DNA of 64,000 nucleotides from Macrostomum hystrix (lineage: Eukaryota; Platyhelminthes; Macrostomidae). Where the stretch lies: positions 22,311,501-22,375,500 of the forward strand of contig CATNEN010000001.1 of NCBI GenBank assembly GCA_950097015.1, read 5' to 3'. The notes beneath the pieces are model-generated. The model had not been told where the DNA came from, searched no databases, and saw nothing but the letters and a program-made list of their open reading frames with translations. The position numbers and the translations under genes were made by a program. This document shows, piece by piece, positions 21,933 through 36,900 of the stretch; the stretch's first letter is position 1; the number at the start of each line of letters is the position of its first letter.

Positions 21933-24900
21933 TTACTCCACAGCGGCCGGCTGCAGCGGACTCATCAGAGAGGTCATCGGAGAATGCGGGCCAGCATCGG
22001 CTCCTGGCGAGGAGACGCCGCTCTCCGTGTTCTCATCCTTGGCGCCGGAGCCGGAGTCGGTTCGCAGACCGGATCCGCTGGCTGCCGAAGAGTCGGCGGC
22101 AGCGGATGCGGCAGCATCAGCGGCCATCGTGGCGGAATAGATGGTCTCACCGCCGACTGTCCGCTTGGACGCGGCGGCGGCCGCAAGCCTGGCTCGAACC
22201 TCGGCTAGGCGAGTCTCCACGTTGCTGGCTAGAAGGGCCGGATGGTCGACGTCTTCGTCCTGCTCTTCGTCGATAATAATATCCGATTGGAATTCCGCGG
22301 CCGCGGGAGACTCGCAACCTTGCCGCTGTTGATTCTCGTGCTGGCTGGTCAGAGCTGTTGTCGACTCCGACCGACTGTCGCTGGTTGGACTCGAGTCAAT
22401 GAGGCATCTGGATGGATGGGTGCAGGTGGATGACAGATTGCTGGCATGTACTTTTGACTGCCAACTGCCAATCATTATCTACTTGCTTGCAATACTCATA
22501 TGTACCTGTTGTCTCCACTCTCTATCTACATGCTGTCTACCTGTCTACCAGTTGTCTCCCTTATCTAACAGTTGTCTCCCTTATCTAACAGTTGTCTCCC
22601 TTATCTAACAGTTGTCTCCCTTATCTAACAGTTGTCTCCCCTGTCTACCAGTTGTCTACTCTATCTACCTGTCGTCCCCTCACTATATCTACCTGTCTAC
22701 CAGTTGTCTCCCTTATCTACCAGCTATCTCCCCTGTCTACCAGTTGTCTCCCTTATCTACCAGCTATCTCCCCTGTCTACCAGTTGTCTCCCTTATCTAC
22801 CAGCTATCTCCCCTGTCTACCAGTTGTCTCCCGTCTACCAGATGTCTCCCCTGTCTACCAGTATTATTCTCCCATAACCTACACCAGATCCCAGCAGAAA
22901 ACTTACCTGGATGGCTGCTGCTCGTGCAGCGGCAGTCTCGGCGTTGCGGGCTGTCCTACAGCGGTGCCGGTGTGTCGGGCCAATATCTCGGCGGCTTTTG
23001 TGCCCTTCAATTTGCCGGCAGCCACCAGGCGAGCCAGGGCGAGATTGCTGCTGCTGCTGCTGTTGCTGATTGTGCTACTAACAGCAGGATTGGGCCCATT
23101 CAGACCAGTAGCGGTCATGGAGGCTGACATGCTGGGAGTCGATGCGAAACCATTCATAGTTGAAGCGGTCATTGCGCCGGTGTACAGCATGGAGGTGGAC
23201 ATCAGGGACTTGGGCGTCTCGTCAACAGCCGGCATGGGCATCTGCGGCTCCGCTGGAGCGCTGACAGCGCCGCTAGCAACTGCCGGCTGCTCATCGGAGA
23301 CTGTCAGGCCAGCTGGGGTGGTCTTGACCCGGTGCATGATCGACTCCAGTTTGCGACGGCGTTCACGACGCTCGGCCTCTTCGCGCTCTCGGGCCTTCTG
23401 GGCCGCGACTTCAGCCTGACGGGTGAGACAGCGGAACAGTTGCGAATCTCTATTTTTTAAAATAAAAGTTTAACTTACAATGCTAATTCTCACGAGCTAA
23501 AATATAACTTTTAAATCTTAACCTTACCGCATCCCTCAAAATCCTTTTTTAAAATCTCATCCCTCAAAATTTCAAAATCTCATCCCTCAAAATCCCGTTT
23601 CAAAATCTCATCCCTCAAAATCCTGTTTCAAAATCTCATCCCTCAAAATCCTGTTTCAAAATCTCATCCCTCAAAATCCTGTTTCAAAATCTCATCCCTC
23701 AAAATCCTGTTTTAAAATCTCATCCCTCAAAATCCTGTTTCAAAATCTCATCCCTCAAAATCCTGTTTCAAAATCTCATCCCTCAAAATCCTGTTTTAAA
23801 ATCTCATCCCTCAAAATCCTGTTTTAAAATCTCATCCCTCAAAATCCTGTTTTAAAATCTCATCCCTCAAAATCCTGTTTCAAAATCTCATCCCTCAAAA
23901 TCCTGTTTTAAAATCTCATCCCTCAAAATCCTGTTTTAAAATCTCATCCCTCAAAATCCTGTTTCAAAATCTCATCCCTCAAAATCCTGTTTCAAAATCT
24001 CATCCTTCAGAATCCTACTTCAAAATCTCATTCCTCAAAATCCTACTTCCAAATCTCATCCCTCAAAATCCTACTTCCAAATCTCATCCCTCAAAATCCT
24101 ACTTCCAAATCTCATCCCTCAAAATCCTACTTACAAATCTCATTCCTCAAAATCCTACTTCCAAATCTCATCCCTCAAAACCCTACTTCCAAATCTCATC
24201 CCTCAAAATCCTACTTCCAAATCTCATCCCTTAAAATCCTGCTTCAAAATCTCATTCCTCAAAATCTACTTCCAAATCTCATCCCTCAAAATCCTACTTC
24301 CAAATCTCATCCCTCAAAATCCTACTTCCAAATCTCATCCCTTAAAATCCTGCTTCAAAATCTCATTCCTCAAAATCTTACTTCCAAATCTCATCCCTCA
24401 AAATGCAGTTCCAAAACCTCATCCCTTAAAATTCAATTCCAGGAAACAGCGATTCATCCCCAGCCTTAAAACCCAGCTCAGATGTGCTCACCGCCCTCCT
24501 CTCCTCCTCCTCTCTCATCTGAGATTCTTCCGCTTCGCGACGAGCCGCCTCAGCAGCGGCCGCCTTCGCGGCCAGTCGAGCAGCTTCAGCGGCGGCGGCC
24601 TCCTCGGCGGCCCTGGCCTCAGCCACGGCAGCTTCGGCTTCGCGGCGCCGCAGCTCCTCGGCCCGTCGGCGACGGAATTCTTCTTCGGCTCGCTTGTCGG
24701 CCTCGGCGCGCTCTCGGTGCAGCCGGCGCTGCTCCTCAAATCGACGCTTCGCCTCGGCGGCGGCTTCGGCTGCGGCCGCAGCTTCAGAGTCGTGGATCTC
24801 GACAGCAGCAGCATCAGTTGACGGAGAAGCCTTGTCAGACTCTTCAACTGGCTTAACAAGGTTTGACTGCGGCGGTTCTGGAAGCTTCAACTCCTGCGCA

Positions 24901-27900
24901 GACTGAGACTTGGGCACGGAGACTGCTGGTGCTGGCAAAGCTGGCGCTGAAGGCTTCGAAGAGCCGCCGTCAGTTTTGACGCTGTTGCCAGGCGCGGGCG
25001 CCTTGGGTCGAGAACGAACCACCGTGGAACTTCCAGCTGATGACGGCACCACTTCTGCCTGCTCGAATTTAAATATACAACAATTAATACAAATTAGTAG
25101 GAACGTTACGTTACAAATCACTGCACGTAACAATTCGTTACTTTTTACTAATCGTTACTTTGTACAATTCGTTAATTTTAACAATATTTCAACTTTTAAT
25201 GACAAATTGCTACTTTTTACAAATCACTGCACATAACAAGTCGTTACTTTTTACTAATCGTTACTTTGTACAATTCGTTACTTTTTAGAAATCACTAATT
25301 TGAACGATTTGCTACTTAGTACAAATCGCTACTTTTTCCGAAGCACTACTTTTGAACATATCGCTACTTTGTAGCAACTGCAATTTTTTTAACTCTAGAA
25401 ACGATTATAGCTAGTTTCAGCTTTGTTTTTTTTTGTCGTTACTCTCTATAGAACGTTACTTATTTTATTTGCTATAAAAAATAAGAAATACTACTTTGGA
25501 AAATCCGTTAACGTTAATTAAAACGTTTGTCTGTAAATGAACTAAGTATTAAATTGGTAATTTGAATACTTCATAGATGCTATTTGATAACTTTTAGAAA
25601 TAAACGATGGAAGCTCGTATTTCATACTCATTCTTAGCAAAGATTTTTGACAACAAGCAATTTAAAATAAGCATGCTTAGTATCACAATATCACAATTAC
25701 ATGAGATGTGTTAATTTTATAATCAGTTAAAGCCAAATAGTAAACAACATGGGGCTTAAAATTAAATTGTGCTTAAGCGCATGCAAAAAATTCTTATATA
25801 ACTACTTAAAAAATCATTGTAAGTAGCGTATACGAGTATGACATGAATTTCTGAGCATGACACAAACCTTTAATACTGGCTTTTTCACCAGAACAGGAGG
25901 GTTGGTGCTTGAGCCGTAAGCTGGCCGATGATTTACTCGATTCTGTATGAACACCATAGAAAATGTGGCGTCCAGTAATTTTGCTCGTCGTATAGAAAAC
26001 AACCTAGATGATGTAGCTAGCGAATGCTTACTTAATGATCACGAATGCATCTAATCGCCTAATAGCAAGTTTCTCTGTGTTTCTATGTACAGTCACTAAA
26101 ATACGTTTAGGTCATTTGATTATAGTCATTATAGTCATAACCACATATAATCAGTCATTGAATTAGTCATGAACAACTATAACCAGTCATTTGATAGGTC
26201 ATGACCACATATAACCAGTCATTATATTGTTCAAAACCACATAAATCAGTCATATGATAGGTCATAACCACCCATAACCAGTCATTTGATTGGTCATAAC
26301 CACAAAAACCAGTCATTTGATTGGTCATAACCACAAAAACCAGTCATTTGATTGGTCATAACCACATAAACCAGTCATTGAATTGACCAGAATTGACCAC
26401 AAAAGTGCAAACCAAGGCAGTCACAACCGGCTCACCATTTTATTCTTCAAAGTATTCCTTGATGCCGCAGCAGCTGCTGGCAGTTCAACCATGGATTTGG
26501 TCATTGCATTTGAATCTGGTGCGGTAGCTGAAGGTGCACTAGCTGCGGCAACTCTGCTAGTTCTCAACGGTTTGGCCTTTGACAGCGACTGCTGACGCTG
26601 TTCAATGGTTGAAGCTGTCATACGACTGCTCATGGGTAGAGTTAGCTCGGATGAAGAAGCCTGCTTGCTAGACGCGGCTGTCCTTCCCGCGTGACTGACC
26701 CGAGCAGCATGAGCTGGTCGCTGATGCTGCTTCGCTGGCGCAGCGGCAGCTGAGAATGGGACAGTAGCAAATGTACTTTTAATGCCGCTGAGAGGGAATG
26801 AGTTGAGTCTGATATACAGACTGGCACTTACACTAGTCAAACAGCAGGCTAAATACTCCCAATAAGCTAATGTGCGCAAGGATATTAATGGGGTAATATT
26901 ATCCCATGATGCATCAGGGGGTCAGACTTGAGTAAGAAAAACATGAACAGAATTAGTTTTTCCTGATGCTGAGAGATATTACAGTGTGTAACAGCCGCTA
27001 TGCTCAATTATGATCTCTATTGCTTCGATTTCTAATGCAAATAATACAAACAATCAACCACCCTTTCTCCCTCTACCCCTCTCAATCTCACACTCTCCCT
27101 CTCAATCTCCCACTCTCCCTCTCAATCTCCCACTCTCCCTCTCAATCTCCCACTCTCCCTCTCAATCTCCCACTCTCCCTCTCAATCTCCCACTCTCCCT
27201 CTCAATCTCCCACTCTCCCTCTCAATCTCACACTCTCCCTCTCTCGATCTCAATCTCCCACTCTCCCTCTCAATCTCCCACTCTCCCTCTCAATCTCCCA
27301 CTCTCCCTCTCAATCTCCCACTCTCCCTCTCAATCTCCCACTCTCCCTCTCAATCTCCCACTCTCCCTCTCAATCTCCCACTCTCCCTCTCAATCTCCCA
27401 CTCTCCCTCTCAATCTCCCACTCTCCCTCTCAATCTCCCACTCTCCCTCTCAATCTCCCACTCTCCCTCTCAATCTCACACTCTCCCTCTCAATCTCACA
27501 CTCTCCCTCTCTCAATCTCCCACTCTCTCTCTCAATCTCCCACTCTCCCTCTCAATCTCACACTCTCCCTCTCAATCTCACACTCTCCCTCTCTCGATCT
27601 CAATCTCCCTCTCAATCTCCCACTCTCCCTCTCAATCTCCCACTCTCCCTCTCAATCTCCCCCTCTCCCTCTCAATCTCACACTCTCCCACTCTCCCTCT
27701 CAATCTCCCACTCTCCCTCTCAATCCGCCCCTCTCCCTCTCAATCTCCCACTCTCCCTCTCAATCCCCTACTCACCCGAATCCACTGAGCTGCTCAAATC
27801 GACAGCCGACTTAGCAACCGATTTGCTATTCTGGCTTTTTCTTCTGATCACAGAAGCAGCAGCAGCAGCAGTGTCTGCACAGCTGCCAGTGGACATGATG

Positions 27901-30900
27901 GAAGAGTCCATCACGGTGAGAGCTTTGTCGCGAGACCGAGTCACTGCAAATTAGCAGAGTGTGGCTTAAAAAATCAGCAAGACAGTGAGAAAAGGGCTGG
28001 AGGATTTTGATCCCTACAGCATGTTAGAATAAAAAGCTAAAGCGAAGACGTAGAAACACGCGATTGGCGGCGGAAGCTTTACTGTTCACTGTTACAAGGC
28101 GTGTCCCATCATGTTAGGATTGTGGTAATAATGGTCAAGCAAGTAGCTTGGTTATATGAAATACTCGTACTAATGAGTGATATTGATTCCAATTTCTACT
28201 ACTGATCGAACACACACATCTACTGACACTGCCATCACCTCTGAATCTCTATCTCCTATATTTCACCTCTGAATCTCTATCTCCTATATTTAATCCCTCT
28301 CCTCTTCCTAATATCCGTCTTCTCTTCCTAATATCCCTCTCCTCTTCCTAATATCCGTCTTCTCTTCCTAATATCCCTCTCCTCTTCCTAATATCCCTCT
28401 CCTCTTCCTAATATCCCTCTCCTCTTCTTAATATCCCTCTCCTCTTCCTAATATCCGTCTTCTCTTCCTAATATCCCTCTCCTCTTCCTAATATCTCTCT
28501 CCTCTTCCTAATATCCCTCTCCTCTTCTTAATATCCCTCTCCTCTTCCTAATATCCGTCTTCTCTTCCTAATATCCCTCTCCTCTTCCTAATATCCCTCT
28601 CCTCTTCCTAATATCCGTCTTCTCTTCCTAATATCCCTCTCCTCTTCCTAATATCCGTCTTCTCTTCCTAATATCCCTCTCCTCTTCCTAATATCCGTCT
28701 TCTCTTCCTAATATCCGTCTTCTCTTCCTAATATCCCTCTCCTCTTCCTAATATCCGTCTTCTCTTCCTAATATCCCTCTCCTCTTCCTAATATCCCTTT
28801 CCCAATCCTTATATCCCTCTCCCATTCCTAATATCCCTCTCCTCTTCCTAATATCCCTCTCCTCTTCCTAATATCCCTCTCCTCTTCCTAATATCTGTCT
28901 TCTCTTCCTAATATCCCTCTCCCCTTCCTAATATTCCTTTCCCATTCAAAATATCCCTCTCCCATTCCTAATATCCCTCTTCCATTCCTAATATCCCTCT
29001 CCCATTCCTAACATCCCTCTCCCATTCCTAATATCCCTCTCCCATTCCTAATATCCCTCTCCTCTTCCTAATATCCCTCTCCCATTCTTAATATCCCTCT
29101 CCCATTCCTAATATCCCTCTCCCATTCCTAATATCCATCTCCCATTCCTAATATCCCTCTCCCATTCCTAATATCCCTCTCCCATTCCTAATATCTCTCT
29201 CCTCTTCCTAATATCCCTCTCCCATTCCTAATATCTCTCTCCTCTTCCTAATATCCCTCTCCCATTCCTAATATCCCTCTCCCATTCCTAATATCCCTCT
29301 CCCATTCCTAATATCCCTCTCCTCTTCCTAATATCCCTCTCCCATTCCTAATCTATATTTTCAATAGAAAATTGAAAATATATTTTCTATATTTCAAATA
29401 TGTTTCAAATCTATATTTTCAATACTTCAAACTCAAAGTTTCAATTGTAGTTAATATTTGCAGAACAAATCAAAATGAACAGTTCAGGATTTTGCGAAAA
29501 TAATTGTTGGAAAATTTCAATTCCCTTGGCAACTTCAGGGACACTAAAACTGGTTAGCGGAAAAGTGCAAAAAAAATAAATGAACTATCTGATAAGACAA
29601 GAATGATAATAAAAATTTCTGCTTCCGGGAGAGACAAAAAATTTTTCGCAAGGGAAGTGAGTGGAGATGGGATAATTGAATTAGCTGCGGATGGTATCCA
29701 GGATTTGAAATGAGAAACTAGAAAAGAACGCGTGCCACGAATTCAAGAGGAAGAAATAGCACACTTTCCTAAATGTTCTCAGCGTATTGGTGGAATTTTT
29801 GATTGTGCAAGGTTCTCTCTTTAAAGCACCCACTACTTTAGCCTAACCACATTTACTGCTGGCATTGAATACAAAACCAAGTTGAGGAAAAAAGCTCCTA
29901 AATCTCGCCTTAAGTAATCTCACCCTAAAATCTCACCCTAAGGTCACAAACTCAAAAATCTCACCCTAAGGACAAAGACTCTAAAATCTCACCCTCAGGA
30001 CAAAAATTACAAAATCTCATCTTAGGGACACAATCTCCAAAATCTCACCCTAAGGACAAAGACTCCAAAATCTCACCCTAAGGTCACAAATTCCAAAATC
30101 TCACCCTATAAGGATACTAACTACAAAATCTCACCCTAAGGGCACAAATTCCAAAATCTCACCCTAAAGGGCACAGATTCCAAAATCTCACCCTAAGGAC
30201 ACAGACTCCAAAATCTCACCCTAAGGACACAGACTCCAAAATCTCACCCTAAGGACACAGACTCCAAAATCTCACCCTAAGGACACAGACTCCAAAATCT
30301 CACCCTAAGGACACAGACTCCAAAATCTCACCCTAAGGACACAGACTCCAAAATCTCACCCTAAGGACACAGACTCCAAAATCTCACCCTAAGGTCACAA
30401 ATTACAAAATCTCACCCTAAGGACAAAGACTCCAAAATCTCACACTGAGGACACAAACTCAAAAATCCCATCTTATGGACAAAGACTCGTAAATCTCACC
30501 CAAAAGAGAAAAAGCTCAAAATACTCATACTACTTACTGAGTAGCTAGTAAACTACCAAAATAGTTCTTTATGTTGACCATAGTGCTGATTAAATATTAC
30601 TTCAAATCATAAGAATGTTTTATTAAATACAGAGGCTAGCTGTGATTGGTTTTAGATGAATTTCTGCCAACGCATAGCCTGATTAGAACACTTTCTGTTT
30701 ACCAATAACACTGCTGATCATGCAGTCTGCATGAAGCATTGATTCCAGCACATCCGAGGTCAAACTACAGGTCATGCCGTGCATTGACTGCTGCATCCAG
30801 GGCTGCTCTGAACTGCTCAACACTGATCACAAAGAGCAGAGGTGTGCGAATAAATCTGACAGCTGTCACTCATCTCTGAATATTTCTAGGAAATGTACAA

Positions 30901-33900
30901 AGAAATGCAAGCAATTTATATTTATATTCACTCTTAAAAATGAGTGAGTAAGATCTGATCTAGAGGGTTTTGATCTATAGGGAACTGATCTATAGGGATT
31001 TGATCTTTAGGGATCTGATCTATAGGGATCTGATCTATAGGGATCTGATCTATAGGGATTTGATCTAAAGGGATCTGATCTATAGGGATATGATCTATAG
31101 GGATCTGATCTATAGGGATCTGATCTATAGGGATTTGATCTTTAGGGATCTGATCTATAGGGATCTGATCTATAGGGATCTGATCTATAGGGATCTGATC
31201 TATAGGGATTTGATCTTTAGGGATCTGATCTATAGGGATCTGATCTATAGGGATCTGATCTATATGGATTTGATCTATAGGGATCTGATCTATAGGGATA
31301 TGATCTATAGGGATCTGATCTATAGGGATCTGATCTATAGGGATCTGATCTAGAGGGTTCTGATCTAGAGGGTTTTGATCTAGAGGGATCTGATCTATAG
31401 GGATCTGATCTAGAAGGTTTTGATCTAGAGGGTTTTGATCTATGGGGATCTGATCTAGAGGGTTTTGATCTATGGGGATCTGATCTATAGGGATCTGATC
31501 TATAGGGATCTGATCTATAGGGATCTGATCTATAGGGATCTGATCTATAGGGATCTGATCTATAGGGATTTGATCTATAGGGATCTGATCTAGAAGGTTT
31601 TGATCTAGAGGTTTTTGATCTATGGGGATCTGATCTAGAGGGTTTTGATCTATGGGGATCTGATCTATAGGGATCTGATCTATAGGGATCTGATCTATAG
31701 GGATCTGATCTATAGGGATTTGATCTATAGGGATCTGATCTAGAGGGTTCTGATCTAGAGGGCTTTGATCTAGAGGGATCTGATCTATAGGGATCTGATC
31801 TATAGGGAACTGACCTATAGGGTTTTATTGAGTTAAAGGCATTCAGATTACTGAACTGCAATCAAGGCCAATCAGCAAGAAATGAATGTTGCAAGTAAAC
31901 GGCAGCAATTTCATGCGTGATCACTTTAGAAGCAGCACTGCTTTGACATGCTTGATCAATCAGCATTTTTGCAGCTATAAATGCTTTTTTCCGAACTGTC
32001 GAGTGATTTACCGCGAAGGAACGGCGGCGGAGATGGCAGCCTGAGTGCCGCTTTCGGATATACGCGCAGCAGGCGAGGACACACTGCTTTCAAAATAATA
32101 TTTTCTGTTTAGTTGGCCATCATTATTTTTACAGTAGAATAAAAGGTGATCGACAACACGCAGTTTAAAGAAGCATTTAGCTCAAATAGCCACTTGTCAA
32201 AAAAACCAAAAGAGGAAAAACATATTTGAAGGTCGCTGAGGATTAGAAAATGGGCCAATCGGGGCTATTTACTTGGGATTAGAAAGGTATTAGGAGGAGG
32301 GGATTCAGAAGAGGGGAATAGGAAGAGGGATATAACAAAGGGGATTGAGAAAAATGATTAGGAAGGGCGATTCGGGAAGAGAAGATTAAGAGAGGAATAG
32401 GTAGAGGAGATTATGAAGAGGGGATTATGAAAAGTGGATTATGAAAGGGGGATTATGAAAAGGGGATTGGAAGAAGAGGGGATAATAAAAAGGGGATTAG
32501 AAGAGGGGATAATAAAAAGGGGATTAGAAGTGGGGATTATAAAAGGGATTACAAGAAGAGGGGATATTTAAAAAGGGATTGAGAAGAGAAGATAAGGAAG
32601 GGAGATTTGAGAAGAGAAGACTAAGACAGGATTAGGTATAGGAGATTATGAAAAGGGGATTTTAAAAGGGGGATTAGGAAGAGGCGATTAAAACATGGGA
32701 TTGGGAAAAGAGTATTAAGAAGAGCAAGAATGCAAGAAGCCAATTAAGCAGTAAAAACTCACCGCACACGCTGGCGCTCATACCGGAAGCCCTGCCGGCA
32801 TAGCTGACCGTCCGTCTCCCGGAGGCGTTGGTCTCAGCGGAGGCGGCCGCAGCGGTCAGCTCGCAGATATCCCTCGGCGTGCTGCTGCCGAAGGCGAACG
32901 CCATCCCAGAACGACCTCGGCGCTCCCGCTGTCGCTCAGCCGCCCGGCTCTCGCGCTCCGTTAGGCGGCGCAGGAGGGTGGCGCGCCGCTCGGATTCGGC
33001 CGCCTCCAGCCGGCGTCGACGCTCTTCAAAAACCCGACGACGCTCGGCGTCTCTGGCGCGGGCGGCTTCGATCCGGGCCCGCCTGGCCGCCTCCTGGCGC
33101 TGCCGAGCCTCCTCAGCCTGACGGTGGGCGGCCTCCAGCGCCTGCAGGCGGCGGCTGCGCTCCGCCTCGCGCTGCAGCCGGGCCTGTCGCAGCTTCTCGT
33201 CGCGCGACTGGTCTGCGAGGGTGTGGGGTTCGGTGTGGGGTTTAGTTTAGTGTTCAGTGTGGGGTTCAGTGTGGGGTTCAGTGTGGGGTTTAGTGTGGGG
33301 TTCAGTGTGGGGTTCAGTGTGGGGTTTAGTGTGGGGTTGGTGTGGGGTTCAGTGTGAGGTTTAGTGTGGGGTTCAGTGTGGGGTTCAGTGTGGGGTTCAG
33401 TGTGGGGTTCAGTGTGGGGTTTAGTGTGGGATTTAGTGTGGGGTTGGTTTGGGGTTCAGTGTGAGGTTTAGTGTGGGGTTTAGTGTGGGGTTTCGTGTGG
33501 GGTTTCGTGTGGGGTTCAGTGTGGGGTTCAGTGTGGGGTTCAGTGTGGGGTTCAGTGTGAGGTTTAGTGTGGGGTTTAGTGTGGGGTTCAGTGTGGGGTT
33601 TAGTGTGGGGTTCAGTGTGGGGTTTAGTGTGGGGTTCAGTGTGGGGTTTAGTGTGGGGTTCAGTGTGGGGTTCAGTGTGGGCTTGGTGTGGGGTTTGGTG
33701 TGGGTTTTACTATGGGTTTCAGTATGGGATTCCGTATGGGGCTTAGTGTGGGTTTTAATGCGATTTAGTTGAGGATTCAGTGTGGTATATTCGGAATGGG
33801 ATTTTATAAAGGACTAAGTCTGGGGCTTCGTGTAAGTTCTGGACCCGTTCAAATGAACTAAACAGAAAACTACTTTCAATGGAAAAAACACTGCTTTCTA

Positions 33901-36900
33901 CTATAAGTAGAACAGTTTAAGTAATTTTCAAGTACATTATTTAATTAAAACTTAGTCTAAAACCTAACATTTTTGTTATCCATCTCTACCAAACGCATAA
34001 ACAGTTTTAGCTGGAATAATTCACACTTACAATCTGAATGCTGAACTCGGGCTTATTCTATAAGAGACAGAAAATCAAGCTGAAAGTGTAATTTTGTCAC
34101 ACAGCAAGAGACCCTCAAATTTCTCACAGATACCGTCTGTAGCGAAATTGGCTGCCTGCAATGCTGCTACTTCTTTAAAAAAACTTTTGCTCCTACGACC
34201 TCGTCTCGCCGGGGCCATCGCGAAAGGGAAAATAAAAATGCCTACAAAATTGCACACATCACTGTCCCGTCTTTCCTTTCTATCCTGCCAGGCGAATTTC
34301 GGTGTCTGGCCCAAGGCCACTGAATAGCGCAATGATTGTCCGCGTTCTAAAATGTACTTTTATTCATAAGGGCTTCGGATGGATGCAAAGGAATTCGGTG
34401 AGAAAATAGATGCCACGACTAAAGCGCTTGCCTCTCGCGCCAAGGTCCCTGAGTTCGATTCCGCGGCGAGGCCACATTTATTTGAATCGCAGCCGCGGAG
34501 AGAAGGCTCGGTGGTCTGTCGTGCAATTTACGCCACAGTGAGAGTGTACACTGCCTGACGATGAGAAAGTCAGGGCAGATGTACACACCTGTGTGTGCGT
34601 GTGTGCTCAGGAGTCAGCGAAATGGGCAGAATTGCCTCCTCGCTGGCTGCGGGTCTAGTGTCACCAAATGATGTGCCATTGCCCGCAGTCCTCCTGCAAT
34701 TGTTATTTTTATTATTAAGGCCCAGAGGTTAGGGGTTTTAGCCAAGGGAATTCGACTTGTGTCATTGAGTAACCGTTTTTAATTACCACGTAGCTTTAAC
34801 GCACACAGCTGTAAAATTAGGGAGTAATTGTGGCATTCCACGTGTCCACGGACTATACATCTGTACACAGCCTTCGGTTGTACATCCTATAGGACTAGGC
34901 ATAATGTAATATCTTATACGTAGGTTGCAGCTCTTCTGTTACTTAAGGCAGCCACTTTCTCTTGCCTCTCATTTCTCTCAAGAGCTGTTTTGTATACCTA
35001 CTCCATAAGCATCATGAAATATACAGTAGGACTCAAGAGCCAGGTGCTCCATCTTCTCAATCTTCTAGTTCTCGGCCGGCATCCGGCCCTGACAACGGTG
35101 GCCAAGCATAAATCAATGCCAGCACTTGGCTTTCTTTCGTTTTTTCACTCTCTCCAGAGAAAAGACCCAAAACCCGATTATCGACGCTTATAGAACATTG
35201 TTGAATTCCAAGATACTGTAAAAATCTTAAGAGTAGAAATCTTTTACTTACTAGAAAACGTCTTATTTCTCTCACTCACTCACTTCTTAGAAATCGTCTG
35301 ATTCTTAGAAATCTTCTGTTTCTTAGAAATCGTCTGATTCTTAGAAATCGTTTGATTCTTAGAAATCGTCTGATTCTTAGAAATCGTCTGATTCTTAGAA
35401 GTCGTCTGATTCTTAGAAATCGTCTGATTCTTAGAAGTCGTATGACTCTTAGGAATAGTCTAGTTCTTACAAATCGTCTGATTCTAACAAAGTATGATTC
35501 CTAGAAATCGTCTAGTTCTTAGAAATCGTCTAGTTCTTAGAAATCGTCTGATTCTTAGAAATCGTTTAATTCTTAGAGATCGTCTAGTGACTCTAGTCCT
35601 TAGAAATCGACAGATTTTTTCAAATCATCAGATTCTTAGAAATCATCAGATTCTTAGAAATCACCAGATTCTTAGAAATCATCTGATTCTTAGAAATCAT
35701 CATACTCTTAGAGATCGTCTGATTCTTAGAAATCGTATAATTCTTAGAGATCGTCTAGTCCTTAGAAATCGGCCGATTCTTAGAACTCATCAGGCAGATT
35801 CTTAGAAATCATCAGATTCTTAGAAATCGTATAATTCTTAGAAATCGTCTGATTCTTAGAAATCGTCTGATTCTTAGAAATCGTCTGATTCTTAGAGATC
35901 GTCTGATTCTTAGAGATCGTCTGATTCTTAGAGATCGTCTGATTCTTAGAGATCGTCTGATTCTTAGAGATCGTCTGATTCTTAGAAATCGTCTGATTCT
36001 TAGAAATCGTCTGATTCTTAGAAATCGTCTGATTCTTAGAAATCGTCTGATTGCTGATAACCTTCTGATTCTTAGAAATTGTCTGATTCTTAGAAATCGT
36101 CTGATTCTTAAAAATCGTCTGATTCTTAGAAATCGTCTGATTCTTAGAAATCGTCTGATTGCTGATAACCTTCTGATTCTTAGAAATTTTCTGATTCTTA
36201 GAAATCGTCTAGATCTCAATTATTTGAATTTCTTCAACCAGCAAACAAGCGAATTCAAAACTATTTCCAATTCTAAAATAGCCTCTTTTACGAAACTAAC
36301 AAACTTAATAAACAAAACTAGTCCGATATTACAGATCGTTAACACTGGCGAAATTCTGATTACCTGCTAGCTACAAAAAACATAGCCACCGAATGTAAAG
36401 CTACTCAGACCAACTGCAAAGCATTAATTGTACTCACATGCAAAATAATAAGATCTACATGGAGAATGTATTTTCAGTGCCAGTGGAGTGCAAATCGTCA
36501 CTCAAAGAAACTAAAGTTTCTCACACTCTCCCCTGACTTGAAACTAGACCTGCGCTCATATCTAGAAACAGCTGTCAATCATGCTTTATTTGAGTCATAG
36601 TTGAGAAGCATTCGTATAAGACTAGAACTATTAGTTAAACGAAAATTATTGCTAGCAAAGGTAGACTTTATTGTTTAATTAGAACTGAGAATAGCTTTTT
36701 TGAATCGCATACCTGACCGCAGCAGATGCAATAGATTGCTAAATATAGAGTGCTTCAAGGCTAGCAGCAGAAAATATTCTCTATTATTAAGGAGCAGAAG
36801 AATGAGTTCATTGAATATCCTGCGCATAATTTCTCTAAATAGGCCGACCAGTTTGTTTGAAACATGTTTGAACTGCACTGGTGCACACTGTCTGACGATG

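Noticed and set aside
34075-34332. 85-aa minus-strand ORF with a basic segment (MAPARRGRRSKSFF)
   Set aside because: It lies in MAP7 intron 2 without splice sites that join in phase, and no family is recognised. Kept out for lack of support.
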